Assembly: GCF_047731265.1 (NCBI RefSeq)
Contig: NZ_CP159835.1
Coordinates: forward strand, 2,170,001-2,234,000
Length of the DNA: 64,000 nucleotides
Direction of reading: 5' to 3'
DNA from: Patiriisocius sp047731265
GTDB taxonomy: Bacteria > Bacteroidota > Bacteroidia > Flavobacteriales > Flavobacteriaceae
Of this stretch, positions 9,738 to 19,825 are shown piece after piece (within the stretch, counting starts at the first letter, position 1; every line of letters begins with the position of its first letter). The translations under genes were made by a program, and so were the position numbers. The notes beneath the pieces were generated by a model, which saw only the letters and a list, made by a program, of their open reading frames with translations, did no database searches and was not told where the DNA came from.

Positions 9738-11127
9738 AACGATTTTAAGAATTTCAAAATACTAATTTGTTCATTAAGCGAGAGTTCTTTAAATTTTTCA
9801 GCAGACGCTGTGGCTTCTCCACCGTGCCATAAAATGGCTTCTTCAATATTTCTGGCGCGACCGTCGTGCAACAAATTTGTATGACCGTTTACTGTTTCAA
9901 TAAGTCCTATACCCCGCAGAGGTCGCGTGCGCCACTCTTTTTCATTAGCATCGAAATCATTTGAGTTGTCAGCAAGGTTTTCTCCCATATCGTGCAAAAG
10001 TAAATCTATATAAGGACGTATTATTTGATGTGAAAGTGCGGCTATTATGTGGAAGCCCGTTTCAATTTTGGGTACTTGGCAGGAGGCACAGTTTATTTCA
10101 TTAAAGAGTGCTTTGCCTTTTAAAACATCTTGCTCATCAAAATTTCTCCGAGCAGGCACAGCGGGGGTAGAAGAGTAAAATGCTACACTGAATAAATCTT
10201 CATCTGAAATTTCTGGAGAACCACCATTAGGAATTTCCTCACAATGTATCTGTGGATTGCAGTTTTCATTTTCAAATAGTGGTGATGTTATTCCTAAATC
10301 TTCTGCAAATGCTGCTGCAACTTGTGGTTTTAAATTTGGTTGATTCGCTTTCCACTCAAACCTTCCTATTGCCATAGTATTAGATTCGTAATCATACACA
10401 TAATTGGGTTTTCAGGAAACTCCATCTCCGTCGGTATCTGTTGGATCAGCTAGCGCAATTAGGGTGCTTTCTGGTATGGCGTCAAGTAATCCCAATCCTA
10501 TCATTTGATTTGCAATTCTTGGTGATTTGTTTGCGTTTCCTGAGAGCGGTCTGTACGCTAAATCAATTAAATGATATGTTGGTTTTTGTAAAGTGACAAT
10601 ACTACCATCTGCATATTTACTAATAACTGGCGTATACGTAATGGAGCGTTTTTCCTTCTGCTTGAATGCCGAGTATAGCTTTGTTTTGAAATTGTTTTCC
10701 ATAAATAGGATCGCCAAGGCTTTCGCTATTTTCATCTGTTTGTACTAAGTTTAGTCTCACAAGGAGTCCTTTAGATTCTTCACCGTTAAATAATGGAGGT
10801 CTTTCGCGACCGTCATTAAAAATGGCAGGCGGAACAATTACGGGCATTAAATAAAGGTCCTAATCCATCACGGGCATTCTTAGATGCCGGGGCTGTTACC
10901 CAGTTTTGATTAAAAAAGGAATTTCCTACGCCAAAGGTAATACGTTCGTCAAAAGAAAGATTAGGCGCAGCAAAACCAAAAGCTCCTGGGGAAAAATTGA
11001 AAGAGGTGTTTTCACCTCCAGAAAATTCTTCTCCTTGTTCCGCTGCTAGTGCTACATAAATATTCTCGTCTGTATGACAAGAAGAAAAAAACAACAGTGA
11101 ATTAAGAATGAAAGAAATAGGTTTTAT
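9734..11127 (-). pseudogene. Di-heme oxidoreductase (DUF1111 'thiol oxidoreductase') lipoprotein pseudogene
   Basis: Four overlapping fragments reconstruct a di-heme cytochrome c peroxidase-like lipoprotein: signal ending FFSSC, first heme site CSACH, then NDGRERPPLF, GDPIYGKQFQNKAILG, ITYTPVISKYADGS, DADGDG-like DTDGDGVS, and the second heme region. Lesions: the expected start codon is ATA (11125-11127), an extra T after CSACHF near 10828, an indel in an A-run near 10650, TGA at 10412-10414, and the second heme motif reads CASCQ, losing the His ligand. This family normally sits between two imelysin genes, as here. Confidence 0.9.
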
Positions 11128-12382
11128 TGAAATATTGATTTGATTGTTAAATGGAAAAAAAACTGATCTCGAAATAATGACGAGTTCAGTTTAAAATTAA
11201 ACATATAATTGATTCCTAGAGCAACCCGAGCTTCGAGTAATTTGTTTCCAAAGGCTACTAATGCTTGCACTGCTAATTGCTCTTTAGCCCCTTCTGTAAT
11301 TGTTGCTCCGTTAACGATGGCTAAATCAAATGGAATTAATGTGTTGTTAGTTTGTATAATTGCAGTACTTAGCAAGGTATTTAATTCTGCCCCAAGTACT
11401 GCCTTAGCTTCAGTTATTAAACTTGCTAAAGATGCTGCGTCTGTAGAGTTATTATAAGGACCATTATACACATTCGCAACTCCTTCAAGTTTTAGGCGAA
11501 TATCTCTGTGAGTATTATCACTAAAACATGAGTGCTCATCTTCCTGGTCCTGATTAGAAAGTGCAACGGCCATAAGCTCAATAGCAAGTTCACTTCTTGA
11601 AAGTTCTGTAATACTGCTAGTCATATTATCTAATGCTTTGTCTTCCTCTAAAGCCAAAAATGTGGTTCTATAATCACCGCTCCATTCATCAATCATTACT
11701 TGTAAATGATCTGTCAATAAATCTGCACAAACAGCTAAATATTGTCTTCTGCTATCTTGATTTGCAGCGGTACCACCGTCAACAAAATCTGTAAAGGCTC
11801 TTTGCCTGTATGATTTGCAGAAGGCGTTGTATTATCTTGCCCCCATAATAGGAATTTGATTACGTGTTAGCCTGCGGTTACATTTTCTTCACCGCCATTG
11901 CCATTTGTAGTTTCTAATATTGCTATAGAAATTGAAGGGAACTCTGAAACATTATTAATAATACCAGAATCTGTCGCTCCTTCTACATAATCAACAAATG
12001 ACTCATCCAGAGGCCAAGAGTTTAAAAGCCCCTCGATACCTTCAGTAGCTCCACTATCAATTGGTCCATTTGCAAAACGAAAGGCTTCAGTTGTTCCATA
12101 GCTTTCTCTTGCCGTACGCTAGGAAGATTTTCCCGCAGTAAAAGTTGTTTGTGTTGGATTGCTAACAAATTCATTAATAGCACTTTCAAGAGATTGTGCA
12201 TCTACCATTGCAGCTTGGTAATTTGGTGACACTATGTCTTCTGCATAATTTAATAGTACATCAGCTTTAACAATTTGGTTGGCTGGTTCTGGAGTATTAG
12301 CGTAATCATCACCACTACAAGAGATAATAGTAGTTGTACTAAAAATTAAAATTAATGCGTTGCATTTAAATTTCTTCATCAT
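11124..12382 (-). pseudogene. Imelysin-family (IrpA-like) lipoprotein pseudogene (first copy)
   Basis: The ATG at 12382 starts a lipoprotein signal ending ISC then SGDD. Downstream sequence has the hallmarks of the IrpA-like imelysins: ARESYGTTEAFRFANGPID, FLLWGQDNTTPSANHTG, EDEHSCFSDNTHRDI and GTxxLI-like repeats. Lesions: TAG at 12119-12121 (probably from Trp), TAA at 11867-11869 inside the GxHxxE metal motif, whose Glu is also Lys, and a one-base frameshift near 11797. The C-terminus beyond LGINY looks like read-through. It was the first gene of the decayed operon. Confidence 0.9.
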
Positions 12383-12569
12383 TATTCTTTTTTAGACTTA
12401 TTTAGAATTATTTTAAATAGTGCCTGAGGTGGTTTTTTTAATTCACAATTCATAATTCGGCATTCCTAGTTCTGAATTAAAAACAGTACTTTTACACGCA
12501 ATTAAATGTTAATCACTTTCAATATTTTCCTCTTGGGAGGATATGCTTCAGAAAGTAAAAATAATTGCA

Positions 12570-14042
12570 ATGACTGCACACGATAATAAAATTATAGGAG
12601 AAGGATTAACCTACGACGATGTTCTTTTAGTCCCAGCCTTTTCTGAAGTACTTCCAAGAGAAGTATCAATTCAATCAAGATTTTCAAGAAATATTACCCT
12701 AAACGTTCCCATCGTTTCTGCAGCTATGGATACCGTGACCGAAAGTGCTATGGCAATCGCAATAGCACGAGAAGGAGGAATAGGGGTATTGCATAAAAAC
12801 ATGAGCATTGAGCAACAAGCTGCTGAAGTTCGAAAAGTAAAACGCGCAGAAAGTGGAATGATTCAAGATCCCGTAACCTTAAAAAAAGACAATACCGTTG
12901 GTGACGCGCAAAGTACTATGCGTGAATATAGCATTGGTGGAATCCCAATTATTGACGATGCAGGAATACTTGTTGGTATTGTAACCAATAGAGATTTACG
13001 TTTTGAGAAAAATTACGCTCGCAAATTGAGTGACATTATGACCACTGAAAATTTGGTTACCACGGCTAAAGGAACTTCCTTAAAAGAAGCTGAATTAATT
13101 CTGCAAGAATATAAGATTGAAAAATTACCAGTGGTTGATGATCAGGGAAAATTACTTGGTTTAATCACGTTTAGAGACATTACAAAGCTCACTCAAAAGC
13201 CTAACGCGAATAAAGACACCTTCGGAAGGTTGCGCGTTGCAGCAGCATTAGGAGTTACGGCAGACGCTGTAGAACGTGCTACCGCCTTAGTGAAATCTGA
13301 AGTAGATGCAGTGATTATAGATACTGCACACGGTCATACCAAAGGAGTGGTTACGGTACTCAAACAAGTTAAAGCCAAGTTCCCAAACTTAGATGTTGTG
13401 GTTGGAAATATAGCTACTCCCGAAGCTGCAAAATACCTTGTAGAGGCGGGCGCAGATGCAGTAAAAGTTGGTATTGGTCCAGGCTCAATTTGTACTACGA
13501 GAGTCGTTGCTGGTGTAGGATTTCCGCAGTTTTCAGCAGTGTTAGAAGTTGCTGCAGCAATTAAGGGAAGTGGCGTGCCAGTAATAGCAGATGGAGGAAT
13601 TAGATACACAGGAGATATTCCAAAAGCGCTTGCAGCTGGAGCAGATTGTGTTATGCTAGGTTCGCTTTTAGCAGGAACAAAAGAGTCGCCAGGCGAAACC
13701 ATCATCTACGAAGGGCGAAAGTTTAAATCGTACCGTGGAATGGGTAGTGTGGAAGCTATGAAACAAGGGTCAAAAGATCGCTATTTTCAGGATGTGGAAG
13801 ATGATATTAAAAAATTAGTGCCGGAAGGCATTGTGGGTCGCGTGCCTTACAAAGGAGAGTTGTTGGAAAGTATGACCCAGTTTATTGGAGGACTTCGCGC
13901 AGGAATGGGATATTGTGGATCAAAAGATATTGAAACTTTAAAGGAAACAGGAAGATTTGTGAAGATTACCGCAAGTGGAATTAACGAAAGCCATCCACAC
14001 GATGTAACCATTACAAAGGAAGCGCCTAATTATAGTCGTTAA
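12570..14042 (+). CDS. guaB: Inosine-5'-monophosphate dehydrogenase
   Basis: A 490-residue cytoplasmic enzyme that oxidises IMP to XMP with NAD, the committed step of GMP synthesis. Visible features: N-terminal GEGLTYDDVLLVP, two CBS domains (about residues 90-205), the catalytic Cys loop GPGSICTTRVV, the phosphate-binding IADGGIRYTGDI and LLAGTKESPGE, and the flap with YRGMGS. The ATG at 12570 gives the usual family N-terminus; the longer frame from 12543 adds nine unlikely residues. A -7-like TACTTTTA lies at 12487-12494. A strong terminator follows. Monocistronic, between the decayed imelysin operon (divergent) and a convergent lipoprotein gene. Confidence 0.97.
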   Translation: MTAHDNKIIGEGLTYDDVLLVPAFSEVLPREVSIQSRFSRNITLNVPIVSAAMDTVTESAMAIAIAREGGIGVLHKNMSIEQQAAEVRKVKRAESGMIQDPVTLKKDNTVGDAQSTMREYSIGGIPIIDDAGILVGIVTNRDLRFEKNYARKLSDIMTTENLVTTAKGTSLKEAELILQEYKIEKLPVVDDQGKLLGLITFRDITKLTQKPNANKDTFGRLRVAAALGVTADAVERATALVKSEVDAVIIDTAHGHTKGVVTVLKQVKAKFPNLDVVVGNIATPEAAKYLVEAGADAVKVGIGPGSICTTRVVAGVGFPQFSAVLEVAAAIKGSGVPVIADGGIRYTGDIPKALAAGADCVMLGSLLAGTKESPGETIIYEGRKFKSYRGMGSVEAMKQGSKDRYFQDVEDDIKKLVPEGIVGRVPYKGELLESMTQFIGGLRAGMGYCGSKDIETLKETGRFVKITASGINESHPHDVTITKEAPNYSR

Positions 14043-14068
14043 ATTTAAAACGCTATTTAGAAATAGGA

Positions 14069-14105
14069 AACGCCCAATCAATTGGTTTTGATTAGGCGTT
14101 TTTTT
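14069..14105 (+). terminator. Rho-independent terminator of guaB
   Basis: AACGCCCAATCAA and TTGATTAGGCGTT form a 13-bp stem with one mismatch, followed by a T run. Confidence 0.85.
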
Positions 14106-14152
14106 AAAGATTTTTTTAAGCTTTAATTTTGCGTTTCGTTAGTAAAGGATTG

Positions 14153-15025
14153 TTAATTGCAATATGAACAACTACCTCCATACTCAGCTAAGGCGTCACA
14201 AACATACATAAGCTCATTTGTTGCTCCAAGGCACTGGTATAGCTGAGCAGCTTGGCACCATTGCATGATTTGCCCTTCTGTTGGTCCAGTATAGACTAAA
14301 TTACCACAGTCAGTACCACCGCTACCGCCGCCATCTCCACTACCGTCGCCAACAGGATCGCTAAAGATATTTTCATCGGGTTCAATAACGATATTATCTC
14401 CTTCAAGATCAAAATCCATAGACACATTCTGTCTTTCTCCTGCTTCGTCCGTAAATTCAATGGTTAGAACTCCGCTCACTTTTTCTAGCGGATATTCCTG
14501 TCTAACACCATCAATTACTTGTTCGTTTCCATTTGAAACTCTTTCGTTAATTACAAGCGAAACATTTTCAATGGTAACTAATACTGCGTTATCTGGGTAA
14601 CCAGAGGTATTGCCTGTATTACTTTCTCCGTCAATCATAGCGCCTACGTAATAACTATCTTCGTTGGTAAGTTTGAAAGAATAAGCAAAGAACCAAGGGT
14701 TTACAATAGTTTCTCCTAATGCTACCGGATCACCATTAAAGGTGCTTTGATAATTAAAGCTAAAGCGTTCAAAATTAGTTGAATTTTCAAGCTTAAAACT
14801 AAACTCTGCTGAACTACCTAAGTGTTTTATTTCTGTAATATCACAATTGGACTCATTTGTTGATTCATAATACTCGCCCCCTTTCATAGGGAATGAATCG
14901 CCATTTAATGTTATTAAAACATCTTGTTTTCCAAGAAAATTATCCGCAGGGTTTTCATCGTCTGAACAAGAAAGGATTACCGCAAAAAGCAATAATGTAG
15001 TAGAAATTTTTAATATTTTTTTCAT
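14153..15025 (-). CDS. Lipoprotein of unknown function with Gly-rich linker and Cys-rich tail
   Basis: A 290-residue lipoprotein. The signal peptide ends ILSC and the Cys is followed by SDDE, fitting a surface-exported lipoprotein. The central region is a beta-rich domain with no motif I recognise. Residues about 230-245 form a Gly/Ser/Asp-rich linker, after which the last 50 residues contain seven cysteines (DCGN, WCQAAQLYQC, VCDALAEYGGSCSYC), probably a disulfide-bonded module. It is transcribed alone, converging on guaB. A perfect 18-bp palindrome lies 48 bp upstream of its start and may be an operator. Confidence 0.7.
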   Translation of the reverse strand: MKKILKISTTLLLFAVILSCSDDENPADNFLGKQDVLITLNGDSFPMKGGEYYESTNESNCDITEIKHLGSSAEFSFKLENSTNFERFSFNYQSTFNGDPVALGETIVNPWFFAYSFKLTNEDSYYVGAMIDGESNTGNTSGYPDNAVLVTIENVSLVINERVSNGNEQVIDGVRQEYPLEKVSGVLTIEFTDEAGERQNVSMDFDLEGDNIVIEPDENIFSDPVGDGSGDGGGSGGTDCGNLVYTGPTEGQIMQWCQAAQLYQCLGATNELMYVCDALAEYGGSCSYCN

Positions 15026-15072
15026 CTATAAATGTTTAGCAATAAAAAAACTATTTATATGGCTAAACTACA

Positions 15073-15090
15073 ATACCCATTAATGGGTAT
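15073..15090. promoter_or_regulatory. Perfect 18-bp palindrome, candidate operator
   Basis: ATACCCATTAATGGGTAT is its own reverse complement over all 18 bases and sits in the gap between two - strand genes, 48 bp upstream of the lipoprotein start at 15025 and downstream of the small gene ending at 15146. It has no T run, so it is not an obvious terminator. A dimeric regulator could bind here. Confidence 0.45.
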
Positions 15091-15145
15091 ATTAGGCTTG
15101 ATTTATATAGAATGTGCTTGTATAGGAGCATATATGTTCGACAAC

Positions 15146-15388
15146 TTAGATTTCGTTATACATTTGTCCGCGATTGGGTTTTAGTCGCTCTCTTAAATCA
15201 TCCATATGTTCTTTTCCAACTACCATATAAGCTATTGTATGCATTTCAGTAATATTTTCGGTAGCGCACAAAGTATTTTCTAGGCCTTCAGTAATGGAAA
15301 ACTCTTCAAGATGTTTTACGTGATGTGTTGCAATTGGAGTTGCATTTGGACCTCTAAAGTCCCAAATTAGTTTTATGCGTTCGCTCAT
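15146..15388 (-). CDS. Small conserved flavobacterial protein
   Basis: An 80-residue cytoplasmic protein beginning SERIKLIWDFRGPNA, with two His-rich stretches (ATHHVKHLEEF and EMHTIAYM) and a C-terminus LKPNRGQMYNEI. No signal peptide, membrane segment or known catalytic motif. The length and pattern match a conserved hypothetical family of Flavobacteriaceae; function unknown. It lies divergent to the foldase operon and upstream, on the same strand, of the lipoprotein gene. Confidence 0.7.
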   Translation of the reverse strand: MSERIKLIWDFRGPNATPIATHHVKHLEEFSITEGLENTLCATENITEMHTIAYMVVGKEHMDDLRERLKPNRGQMYNEI

Positions 15389-15491
15389 AATTTATTCCTT
15401 TAAAAATTTAAATTTTGTTTTAAAACAAAATTACCATAATAATTTATTTTATAGATACTTAAATAGCGCTCTAAATCGTTAGACATGCTTG

Positions 15492-15522
15492 TTGTCAGAA
15501 CGGTGTTGTTTTCTTATTTTTG
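15492..15522 (+). promoter_or_regulatory. Promoter of the periplasmic foldase operon
   Basis: TTG at 15492-15494, a 20-nt spacer and TATTTTTG at 15515-15522 match the Bacteroidota consensus. Its position rules out the upstream ATG at 15485 as start and supports the ATG at 15578. Confidence 0.75.
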
Positions 15523-15577
15523 CGAACTTGAAAAATCACTTTTTGTTAAAATAAAAATTCCTATTTGGGACATAACT

Positions 15578-17530
15578 ATGAAAAAAAATATCCTTTACAG
15601 CATTTTATTAGTCGCATTTTTTAGTACGTACGCACAATCAAAAAAAGAGGTATTGATGACTGTCGACGGCACACCTATCTATACAAAAGAGTTTGTTAGC
15701 GTGTACAACAAGAATCTTGATTTAGTTCAAGATGAATCACAGAAAACAGTTGACGGTTATCTAGATCTTTTTGTAGATTATAAATTAAAAGTGGCAGTAG
15801 CTTACGATCAAAAATTAAATGAAAACCCTACCTACCTAAAAGAATACAAAAAATATCGCGACCAATTGTCACGCAACTATCTTTATGAGACTAAAGTGGC
15901 AGAAGATTTAGCCGTTGAGGCATATGAACGTTCTCAAGAGGATATAAATGCAAATCATATTTTAATAAGAGTAGGTTATGATGCTGTTCCGCAAGACACT
16001 CTTGTTGCATACAATAAAATCAAACAGGCTTATGACAGCGCTAAGGCTGGTGAGGATTTTGTAAAATTAGTGCAAGAATATTCTGAAGAACCAGGCGCGA
16101 AGGAAAGAGAGGGTGCCTTGGGATGGTTTACTGCTTTTTCTATGGTATATCCATTTGAGTCTATGGCATATAAAACTCCAGCTGGAGAGGTTTCTGAAAT
16201 AGTGAGAACTAGCTTTGGATATCATATTATAAGGGTTAATAAAAGAAGAGAAAGTAGTGCCGAGATTACTGTTTCTCACATTATGATTTCAGATAAGAAC
16301 AAAGAGCAAACATTTAATCCTGAAGAGCGTATTAACGAACTATATCAGTTAACCCAACAGGGTAGTGACTTTGCAGAACTAGCTAAGCAGTTTTCAGATG
16401 ATAAAGGTTCTGGTCGTTTTGGTGGAAAGCTAAAGCGTTTTAGTAAAGGGCAGTTGCGTTCAGACAAGTTTGAAGAAGCGGCATATAGTTTGCAAAATGC
16501 TGGTGATATTTCTAAACCAGTAAAATCTTCTTTTGGCTGGCACATTATTCGTTTGGAAGAAAAACACCCCAAACTATCATACCAAGAGCAACAACCAGAT
16601 ATTATTAGTAAAGTACAAAAAGGAGGAAGAATGAAAGTTGTTTCAGCTACGGTAAACAAAAAGATTAAAGATACTTACGGTTTTAAGGATACAGATTATC
16701 TTCCATTTTTTGAGAGTTGGATGGAAAAGGATTCTCTTTTACAAAAAAAGTGGAAATACAAGCTTTTGACACATTCTCAAAACAACGTGCTTTTTACTAT
16801 AGGAGACACTGCTATTTATTATGATGTCTTCGCAAAGTACATGGAAGGACGTCAAAAAAGTGTACGAAGTGTCAATACTGTAAGTGCTATGGTTCAGGCA
16901 ATGTACGATGAATTTGAAACACAGCAGCTTAAAGAGTATTTTATGGCGCAGCTTGAAATAGAGAATGAAGAGTATGCAGGTGTAATTAACGAATACAGAG
17001 ATGGGTTGCTCATTTTTGATGTGATGAAGAAAAATGTTTGGGATAAGGCAAAGTTGGATACTATTGGCTTAGAGAAACATTATCAAAAAATGGGTGCTAA
17101 TTTTAAATGGAAAGAACGAATAGATGCAGCGATATTTTCAGGCACTAATAAAATCGATGTCGAAAAAGCCCAACAACTTTTAAAGGATGATAAAACTCCT
17201 AAAGAAGTAAAAGAAACATTAAATGATAAAGATAATGTTCGTGTATTATTATCTGAAGGTTTGTTTGAAAAAGGGACTCGAGAAGTTCCTTCAAATGTTG
17301 TTTTTGAAGCTGGCGTAAGTGCTATAGAAAATTTTAATGATCGGTTTTACGTTTTAAAAATTAACGAAGTGATTCCTCCAAGATTAAAAACATATGACGA
17401 CGTTAAAGGTAGAGTGATTAGTGATTATCAAGATTTTATAGAGGAAGAATGGATGCAAAGTTTGAGAGATACTTATGATGTTAAAATCAATAAAAAGGCG
17501 CTTAAAAAAGTTAAAAAGCAACTCAAATAA
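15578..17530 (+). CDS. Periplasmic peptidylprolyl isomerase with two PpiC domains
   Basis: A 650-residue exported foldase. Residues 1-19 form a signal peptide (ending TYA before QSKKE). Two parvulin-type rotamase domains lie at about 120-220 (NANHILIRVGYD to TSFGYHIIRVNKR) and 225-330 (VSHIMISDKNKE to SSFGWHIIRLEEK). The remaining half is a helical and chaperone-like region. It should assist folding of outer-membrane and secreted proteins, like SurA or PpiD. The longest frame adds 31 residues from an ATG upstream of the promoter -7 box; 15578 is preferred. The stop shares a base with the next start (TAATG). Confidence 0.9.
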   Translation: MKKNILYSILLVAFFSTYAQSKKEVLMTVDGTPIYTKEFVSVYNKNLDLVQDESQKTVDGYLDLFVDYKLKVAVAYDQKLNENPTYLKEYKKYRDQLSRNYLYETKVAEDLAVEAYERSQEDINANHILIRVGYDAVPQDTLVAYNKIKQAYDSAKAGEDFVKLVQEYSEEPGAKEREGALGWFTAFSMVYPFESMAYKTPAGEVSEIVRTSFGYHIIRVNKRRESSAEITVSHIMISDKNKEQTFNPEERINELYQLTQQGSDFAELAKQFSDDKGSGRFGGKLKRFSKGQLRSDKFEEAAYSLQNAGDISKPVKSSFGWHIIRLEEKHPKLSYQEQQPDIISKVQKGGRMKVVSATVNKKIKDTYGFKDTDYLPFFESWMEKDSLLQKKWKYKLLTHSQNNVLFTIGDTAIYYDVFAKYMEGRQKSVRSVNTVSAMVQAMYDEFETQQLKEYFMAQLEIENEEYAGVINEYRDGLLIFDVMKKNVWDKAKLDTIGLEKHYQKMGANFKWKERIDAAIFSGTNKIDVEKAQQLLKDDKTPKEVKETLNDKDNVRVLLSEGLFEKGTREVPSNVVFEAGVSAIENFNDRFYVLKINEVIPPRLKTYDDVKGRVISDYQDFIEEEWMQSLRDTYDVKINKKALKKVKKQLK

Positions 17531-18384
17531 TGAATAAAACACTTGCGATATTTTGTGTTTCGATACTGCCTATTAGCTGTGATTTTTTCGAGCCAAAGCC
17601 TCCTGAAAATCCTATTGCTAGAGTAAATAAGAGTTATTTATACCAAAAGGATATTGCTGATTTAATATCTAAAAATACAAGCCCTGAGGATAGCGCAAGT
17701 ATCGTAAGTAATTATATCACTCGCTGGGCAACCCAGCAATTGTTGATAGATCAAGCACAAATAAACCTCTCTCCAAAAAAGATTGAAGCATACGAACGCC
17801 TTGTTACAGATTATAAAAACGATCTCTTTACCGAAGCTTACAAAGCTACAATCGTTGGAAAACAGATGGATAGTACAATAACAAATGCAGAATATGAGTC
17901 TTTTTACGCTGCAAACAAGCACAATTTTAAATTAAAGGAGGAATTATATAAACTTAGATTTATTCACGTAGACAAAGAGTTTGCAAATTTTGTTGAAACA
18001 AAGCAAAAATTAAATCGTTTTAATACTAAGGACAAAGAAGATTTAGTGAAGATGCGTTTAAAATTCAAAGCGGCAAACTTTAATGATTCAGTTTGGATTA
18101 AAAAAGAGGCTTTACTATTGCAGTTGCCCGTATTACAAATCAATCAGGATAAGTTTTTAAAAAAACAAATTTTCGCCCAAATACAAGACTCATTAGGAGT
18201 ATATTTGTTGAAAATTGAAGATGTTTTAGTTCCTGGCGATATGGCGCCGTTAACAACTATAAAACCAACGATAGAGCAGATTTTGTTAAACAAGAAAAAG
18301 CTACAATTGGTTAAAAAATTAGAAAAGGATATTACCAAAGATGCGATTAAAAACAAGAATTTTGAAATTTACACACTTCAATAA
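17530..18384 (+). CDS. Foldase-associated lipoprotein (SurA-N/PpiC-like, no clear rotamase domain)
   Basis: A 284-residue lipoprotein; signal peptide ends LPISC at Cys17. The early part (NPIARVNKSYLYQKDIADLI) resembles the N-terminal chaperone segment of PpiC/SurA proteins, but I do not see a complete parvulin core, so it may act as a non-catalytic chaperone. Start overlaps the stop of the upstream isomerase by one base, and its 3' end overlaps the next gene by 44 bases, so the three genes are tightly coupled and probably work on the same substrates in the periplasm. Confidence 0.8.
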   Translation: MNKTLAIFCVSILPISCDFFEPKPPENPIARVNKSYLYQKDIADLISKNTSPEDSASIVSNYITRWATQQLLIDQAQINLSPKKIEAYERLVTDYKNDLFTEAYKATIVGKQMDSTITNAEYESFYAANKHNFKLKEELYKLRFIHVDKEFANFVETKQKLNRFNTKDKEDLVKMRLKFKAANFNDSVWIKKEALLLQLPVLQINQDKFLKKQIFAQIQDSLGVYLLKIEDVLVPGDMAPLTTIKPTIEQILLNKKKLQLVKKLEKDITKDAIKNKNFEIYTLQ

Positions 18385-19819
18385 AATAGCAATTTTTACA
18401 GTTTTACTGTTCCAATATGCAGCAATAGCCCAAGAAGTTATTGCCGTGGATAGTACAGGAGTTGCGCGAGAAAATCCTCAGGCTGTTACGGTAACTACAA
18501 TTGAAAAAGACTCTATTAAACCGTTTAAAAGATTCAAAGCTGAAGGTGTCTCAGCGGTGGTGGGAGAGTACGTTGTTTTAGATAGTGACATAGATAAGAC
18601 CTATTTAGAATTCCAACAAAACGGAGTTTCCATAGAAGGTGTTACTCGTTGCCAATTGTTAGGTAAATTAATGGAAGATAAACTCTATTTGCACCAGGCA
18701 AAAATTGATAGTATTATGGTTTCTGATGCTGAACTGAGTCCCCAGGTAGATCAATTAGTTCAATATATGATAGGACAATTGGGGAGTGAAGAAAAAGTGA
18801 TTTCTTATTACCGAAAAGAGAATTTGGGGCAGTTAAAAAAAGAATTACTCGATGCAAAAAGAGATCTAGAACTAGCCAATCGCATGCAGGCAAGCGTAGT
18901 TGAAAATGTAGAAGTGACGCCAGAAGAAGTTAGGCAGTTTTTTTATGCCATACCAGAAGACGAAAGACCCGTGTTTAGCGCTGAAGTTGAGGTTGCTCAA
19001 ATTGTTGTAGAGCCCGAAATAACGGAAGAAGCAAAGCAACAAGTAATTGATAAACTTAATGAGTTTAGGACAGATATTGTTGAAAACGGAGCGAGCTTCG
19101 CCACAAAAGCGGTCCTCTATTCTAAAGATGGATCAGCTGGTAAAGGAGGACTACTTCCTAGCTTTAGAAGAGCAGATCCATATGCAAAAGAATTTAAAGA
19201 CGTTGCATTTTCCTTATTAGAAGGTGAGGTTTCTGAACCATTTGAAACTGAATTTGGTTTTCATATTTTAAAAGTGGATAAAATTAGAGGTCAAGAAGTA
19301 GATGTTCGTCACATTATTCTCTTTCCAGAATTATCCCAAGAGTCTATAGATACGGCAAAAGATAAAATTGAGTTGATTCGGAGTAATATAATCAATGATA
19401 GCATTTCTTTTCGTGATGCTGCTATACAATATTCAGATGATTTAGTTACTCGTAATAACGGTGGGCAGTTGGTAAATCCTTCAAACTTGGATACACGCTT
19501 TGATCTCACAAAAATGGATCCTACACTTAGTGCACAAGTATATAACTTAAAGCAAGGAGAGGTTTCAAAAGTATTTATTGACCAAGATCGCACAGGTAAA
19601 AAGACATTTAAATTTTTGACCGTTTCGGATAGATATGATGAGCATCCAGCAGATTTTATTAACGATTACGAGAAAATAAAAGACCTCGCGCTGCGCCAAA
19701 AACAAATCAATGAAATTGAAGTGTGGCAAAAAGAGAAAATAAATGATACGTATGTTAATGTAAATGAAGATTATACAGAGTGCGAATTTGCAAGTAACTG
19801 GACAAAAAAGATTAAATAA
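18341..19819 (+). CDS. SurA-like periplasmic peptidylprolyl isomerase
   Basis: A 492-residue exported protein with an N-terminal signal (residues about 14-31, ending AIAQ). The N-terminal chaperone region has VVGEYVVLDSDIDKTYLEFQ and EDKLYLHQAKID, as in SurA. A rotamase domain follows at about 205-305 (VAQIVVEPEIT to TEFGFHILKVDKI), and a second, more diverged one begins at VRHIILFPELS. The start lies within the upstream gene; an in-frame later start is not obvious and the signal peptide needs this region. Outer-membrane protein folding is the expected role. Followed after 6 nt by the MoxR gene. Confidence 0.88.
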   Translation: MRLKTRILKFTHFNKIAIFTVLLFQYAAIAQEVIAVDSTGVARENPQAVTVTTIEKDSIKPFKRFKAEGVSAVVGEYVVLDSDIDKTYLEFQQNGVSIEGVTRCQLLGKLMEDKLYLHQAKIDSIMVSDAELSPQVDQLVQYMIGQLGSEEKVISYYRKENLGQLKKELLDAKRDLELANRMQASVVENVEVTPEEVRQFFYAIPEDERPVFSAEVEVAQIVVEPEITEEAKQQVIDKLNEFRTDIVENGASFATKAVLYSKDGSAGKGGLLPSFRRADPYAKEFKDVAFSLLEGEVSEPFETEFGFHILKVDKIRGQEVDVRHIILFPELSQESIDTAKDKIELIRSNIINDSISFRDAAIQYSDDLVTRNNGGQLVNPSNLDTRFDLTKMDPTLSAQVYNLKQGEVSKVFIDQDRTGKKTFKFLTVSDRYDEHPADFINDYEKIKDLALRQKQINEIEVWQKEKINDTYVNVNEDYTECEFASNWTKKIK

Positions 19820-19825
19820 AAATAA

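Noticed and set aside
9734..11127. Separate small cytochrome genes
   Set aside because: The fragments join into one di-heme oxidoreductase when two one-base shifts and a TGA are corrected.
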